Shown piece after piece: positions 61,111-64,000 of a stretch of DNA of 64,000 bases. Made by a program: the position numbers and the translations under genes. The notes beneath the pieces were generated by a model. The model worked only from the letters and a program-made list of their open reading frames with translations, did no database searches and had not been told where the DNA came from. The stretch lies in the NCBI RefSeq assembly GCF_030867145.1, contig NC_134443.1, positions 2,790,001 to 2,854,000 on the forward strand, given 5' to 3'. How positions within the stretch are numbered: position 1 is the first letter of the stretch; each line of letters starts with the position of its first letter. Source of the DNA: Opisthocomus hoazin. Its lineage: Eukaryota > Chordata > Aves > Opisthocomiformes > Opisthocomidae.

Positions 61111-62559
61111 CTTCAGATCAAGAGAATCTGCAAAACACGAGAACCAGATTGAACAAACAGCCTGGAGATCTTGTGCTTACTTGACTAAACATTAAAAAAC
61201 CTGCACTCCTTTGGCGGAGAGAATCAAGAACGGGGCAGGTAACGGCTATTCTACTCACGTATTGCCACTGCCATGATACAGCAGGATTACTAAATCAGCA
61301 CGTTATGCTAACTCATCCTTACCAAGAAGCTGCCTTTTCCGAAAGTGAAAATTTTACCATTGCCAGGAGTAATGCTATAAACGCACAGCCCGTCAGCAGT
61401 CAAGATGGAACCCAAATATCTTCCTTAATACAGCACCTAGTGATGCTGCCACACTTCCTAAGCTTTTAATATCAGCAACATGGAAACCCCCAGTTGTTTT
61501 AAACAGGCACATACCATATACTTGGCAATAAAATTCCAACGTCACTCCACAGAAGTCCCATATACTTCAAAAATATTTAGGTTCCATCCCCCCATTGCGG
61601 CTGCTACCACTTGGACGGAGATGAACTGTAAGGGAGCAGCCACTTCGGCTTTTTAATATCCAATACCCTGGCAGGCAGCTCACCCGCAGTCCTAACGCGG
61701 TTCTCCAACATGAGAGCCTGCCACACGCCCCTCGAAAGCGGCACAGGGATTTAAACCCAGCTGTTACTGATCTTTGGAGCACAGCTCAAGCCCGAGTGCT
61801 TTGGCGGTGATGAATACTACTAAAACATGCGAAGCTCAAACCCACTAACTATGCAGATCGATTTCTCTTTTTTTTTTGATAATCAGTATTAAATTAAACG
61901 CTTAAATGACTGCTGGAAAGTACTCACCCTCAAAATACCCTGACTAAAACGCTTCCTTTACAAGGTTTTACAGTCCATCAGCTAGAAATCGAGCTAACAG
62001 GCAGCCGCACTCCATTTTTTTAAATTAAAAGTGTTCTTAAAAAGCGTTTCTCCTCAACACCAACCGCAGCGCAGCTCGCAGAGGAAGCCCCGCTCCCAGA
62101 AAGCCGGACGGGGAGGAAGGCCAGGCCAGGCCAGGCTCGGGCCGCCGATCCAGCCCCGTCCGACAGCCGCCCTACGAGACCGGGGGGGGGAAAGCCCGGC
62201 CCTATGCGCGCAAAGCCCGGGCAGGGGCAAACACCGCACTCCCCCCCCTCAAAGGGCAACGATCAGCTCCCCCCGGCCTCCTGAGGGGACCCCCCGGCCT
62301 CCCTCCGCGCCCCCCTCGCAGCCCTGCGGCCAGGGCCCACCGCTCTCACCGAAGCAGACGGTCGCCAGGTCTCCGGTGGGGATGGCTGGCGGATGGCGCG
62401 GGGTGTGGGACCGGCTCCAGCGCCCTCCGCCCGCTCCCGCTGCACTCAAACACCCGCGACAAAATGGCGGCAGCACCCGCAGACACCCTTCCTCCTCCCA
62501 CCGACCGCGCCGAGCCAGCCAAAATGGCGGCGGCGAGCAGGGCGCAGGCGCAGAGCTCA

Positions 62560-62626
62560 GACGTCACCACGCTCCCCCTATTGGGCGGGGCAGCCCTGAC
62601 GCAGCCGTCGCTCCTTCGGCCATTGG
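62560..62626 (-). promoter_or_regulatory. CHTOP promoter: two CCAAT boxes and a CRE-like site
   Basis: Read on the minus strand, CCAAT occurs at 62622-62626 and 62580-62584, followed by GTGACGTC at 62560-62567. All lie upstream of the probable untranslated first exon (ending 62350). AAAATGGCGG, a YY1-like start-site element, occurs at 62461 and 62521. Confidence 0.6.
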
Positions 62627-62649
62627 CGCGCCGAGGCGGGGTGGGCGGG

Positions 62650-63482
62650 GCCGGGCTGTGGGCGGGAGGGGGGCGGATGAGGGCCCGGCGCGGGCTGGCC
62701 GCGCTCCAGCGGCGCCGGGCCCCGGGCCCCGGTCGCCCCCGCGATCGGCGTGAGCCCCGCGGCGGAGGCCGATCCCGCCGGGGCCGCCCGGTGGGGCCTG
62801 GCCTGGGCCGGGGTGGAGGCCTCGAAGGCCTGAGGAAGGCCTCAAGGGGCCTCCGGTCCCCCCGCGGCCGGGCCGGGCCGTGTCCGATGTGTCCCCGCTT
62901 TCTGCCGGGGCAGCCGCCGGTGTGGGGCGGGCTGAGGGCCCGGAGCGGTGCGCAGGGAGCACCGGGGCCGGCCCCAGCCCCGGCAGACGATGGCGCTGGC
63001 GGCTGCGCGCCGGGCCGGGCCGCAGCATGGCGGCTGCTGGCTGGAGGCCCGCTGGGCCAGCAGATAAGAACCGGTTCCTCCAGCCCCGCGGGGCTCGGTG
63101 CCCGCGCCTCGGGCAGGAGGGGCGGCGAGTCCCGGCCGGCGGCCGCCCCCCTCCCCGGACCCTCATCCCGCCACGGTCACACCCCCGTGCCCGGCACCCC
63201 GGCGCAGGCCGGGGTCACCCCCCAGCTGTGCCGTGCCCCGGGGTGATGCCAGGCTCCGGGGCAGGGCGGGGCGCAGGGTGCGATGGAGGAGCAGGAGCCG
63301 GGTGGGGACGGGGATGTCTCCAGGCGCTTGGGGTGACCCGGGGTGGCTCTTCCCCGTGACCCCATGGCTCGGGAGAGGGAAGGCTCCCTGATGTCCCCGG
63401 GGGCAGAAGGAGGGGGACGGGGCAGAAACCCCAGCCCTGGAAATGAAGGAGCTGCCAACACGCCTCCGGCTGGGTCCGTGCC
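62650..63482. other. CpG-rich spacer between CHTOP and S100A1
   Basis: G/C-rich, CpG-dense sequence upstream of CHTOP, grading into the S100A1 3' flank. A 260-codon plus-strand frame (62464-63246) is Arg/Gly/Pro composition without a recognisable domain. A divergent non-coding transcript from the CHTOP island is possible but not shown by the sequence. No gene could be supported. Confidence 0.5.
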
Positions 63483-63488
63483 TTTATT
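63483..63488 (-). terminator. Poly(A) signal AATAAA of S100A1
   Basis: AATAAA on the minus strand, 114 nt after the S100A1 stop codon. It is the only canonical signal in the 3' flank. Confidence 0.8.
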
Positions 63489-63601
63489 GTGGAGCTGGAT
63501 CCCGGTGGGATCCCCCGGGCGTGCTGGGGAGCGGAGGGTGAGCTGGGGAGATGGTGAGGGGCTCTGCGTCTTGGGTGCTGCGGGGTGGGGACCGGCCTGG
63601 G

Positions 63602-64000
63602 TCAGGCGTTCTCCCAGAAGAAGGTGTTGCAGGCCACGGTGAGGGCGGCCACCAGGACCACGTACTCCTGGAAGTCCACCTCCCCGTCGCCGTTCTCATC
63701 CAGGTCCTGCATGATCTTCTCCACGGCACCCGCGTCCTTCTGGGTCTGTGTGTGTGGGGGGGGTGTGACAGGGTGAGCCCCGGGGCTCGGCAGCGAGCTG
63801 GGACGCTGCTGCCCCCGGGCGTGGAGGAAAGGGGGGACCCCCCAGCCCCCGCACCCCAGCACGGCTGGTCCCTACCTCCAGGAAGCAGCCCAGCTCGCTC
63901 TGCAGCAGCTCCTTCAGCTCCTTCTTGCTCAGCTTGTACTTGTCCCCCTCTTTGCCCGAGTAGTGGTGGAAGACGTTGATGAGCGTCTCCATCGCCCCTT
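63602..64000 (-). CDS. S100A1: S100A1, S100 calcium-binding protein A1 (5' end outside window)
   Basis: Two exons: 63876 to the window edge at 64000, and 63602-63745. Junction GAG|GT...CAG|ACC, phase 0. The visible product reads [20 protein letters not shown], then an N-terminal S100-type EF hand ([20 protein letters not shown]), a hinge, and a canonical C-terminal EF hand [13 protein letters not shown]. It ends [12 protein letters not shown]; the human end is NFFWENS. About eight N-terminal residues lie beyond the edge; the first ATG seen (63992) is an internal Met by comparison with human. S100A1 is a cytosolic dimeric calcium sensor of striated muscle that acts on ryanodine receptors, SERCA and titin. 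Its place next to CHTOP agrees with mammalian synteny. Confidence 0.95.

Noticed and set aside
62464-63246. 260-codon plus-strand frame upstream of CHTOP
   Set aside because: Arg/Gly/Pro-rich composition with no domain. It starts inside the CHTOP promoter and untranslated exon region.

Overview
The window looks like a gene-dense, very GC-rich piece of a bird microchromosome. Seven spliced protein genes have vertebrate-type exons, a CR1 retrotransposon tail with the 8-bp terminal repeat typical of bird CR1 lies in one intron, and many introns are filled with G/C-rich minisatellites. The species cannot be fixed from the sequence.

Layout from low to high coordinate: INTS3 (minus, 14 exons, 3' half outside the window) at 120-25009; NPR1, a natriuretic-peptide receptor guanylate cyclase (minus, 21 coding exons), at 26766-37829; an initiator tRNA-Met gene (minus) at 38612-38683; ILF2/NF45 (plus, 14 coding exons, 390 aa) at 39063-43680; SNAPIN (minus, 4 exons) at 44473-45429; a complete SMAD4-type co-Smad gene (minus, 11 coding exons, 551 aa) at 45782-51065 with a probable non-coding first exon near 53.2 kb; CHTOP (minus, 5 coding exons, 247 aa) at 54790-61110 with a probable non-coding first exon ending at 62350; and S100A1 (minus, 5' end outside the window) at 63602-64000. 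Every exon junction was read by hand. Reading phase closes for every complete gene, and product lengths equal or nearly equal those of the human proteins I recall.

Gene order and orientation are those of human 1q21.3 (S100A1-CHTOP-SNAPIN-ILF2-NPR1-INTS3), with one addition: the SMAD4-type gene between CHTOP and SNAPIN. To my knowledge human has no SMAD gene there, and its only SMAD4 is on 18q. This second co-Smad is the most interesting content of the window. The genes do not form a functional pathway; they are housekeeping or signalling neighbours kept in an old syntenic block (Integrator/SOSS, cGMP signalling, NF45/NF90 RNA binding, BLOC-1/BORC, TGF-beta/BMP co-Smad, mRNA export, calcium sensing).

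Between genes there are CpG-rich promoters with CCAAT boxes, a ZNF143-type motif upstream of SNAPIN, and a perfect 23-bp inverted repeat upstream of NPR1. Other points of note are a GC-AG intron in ILF2, a tandem NAGNAG acceptor in CHTOP, a CR1 copy ending 33 nt from an INTS3 splice acceptor, a 26-nt pure C tract as the pyrimidine tract of an NPR1 acceptor, and very uneven minisatellite load between neighbouring genes. I saw no retrovirus-like element, no CRISPR array and no unknown protein system.
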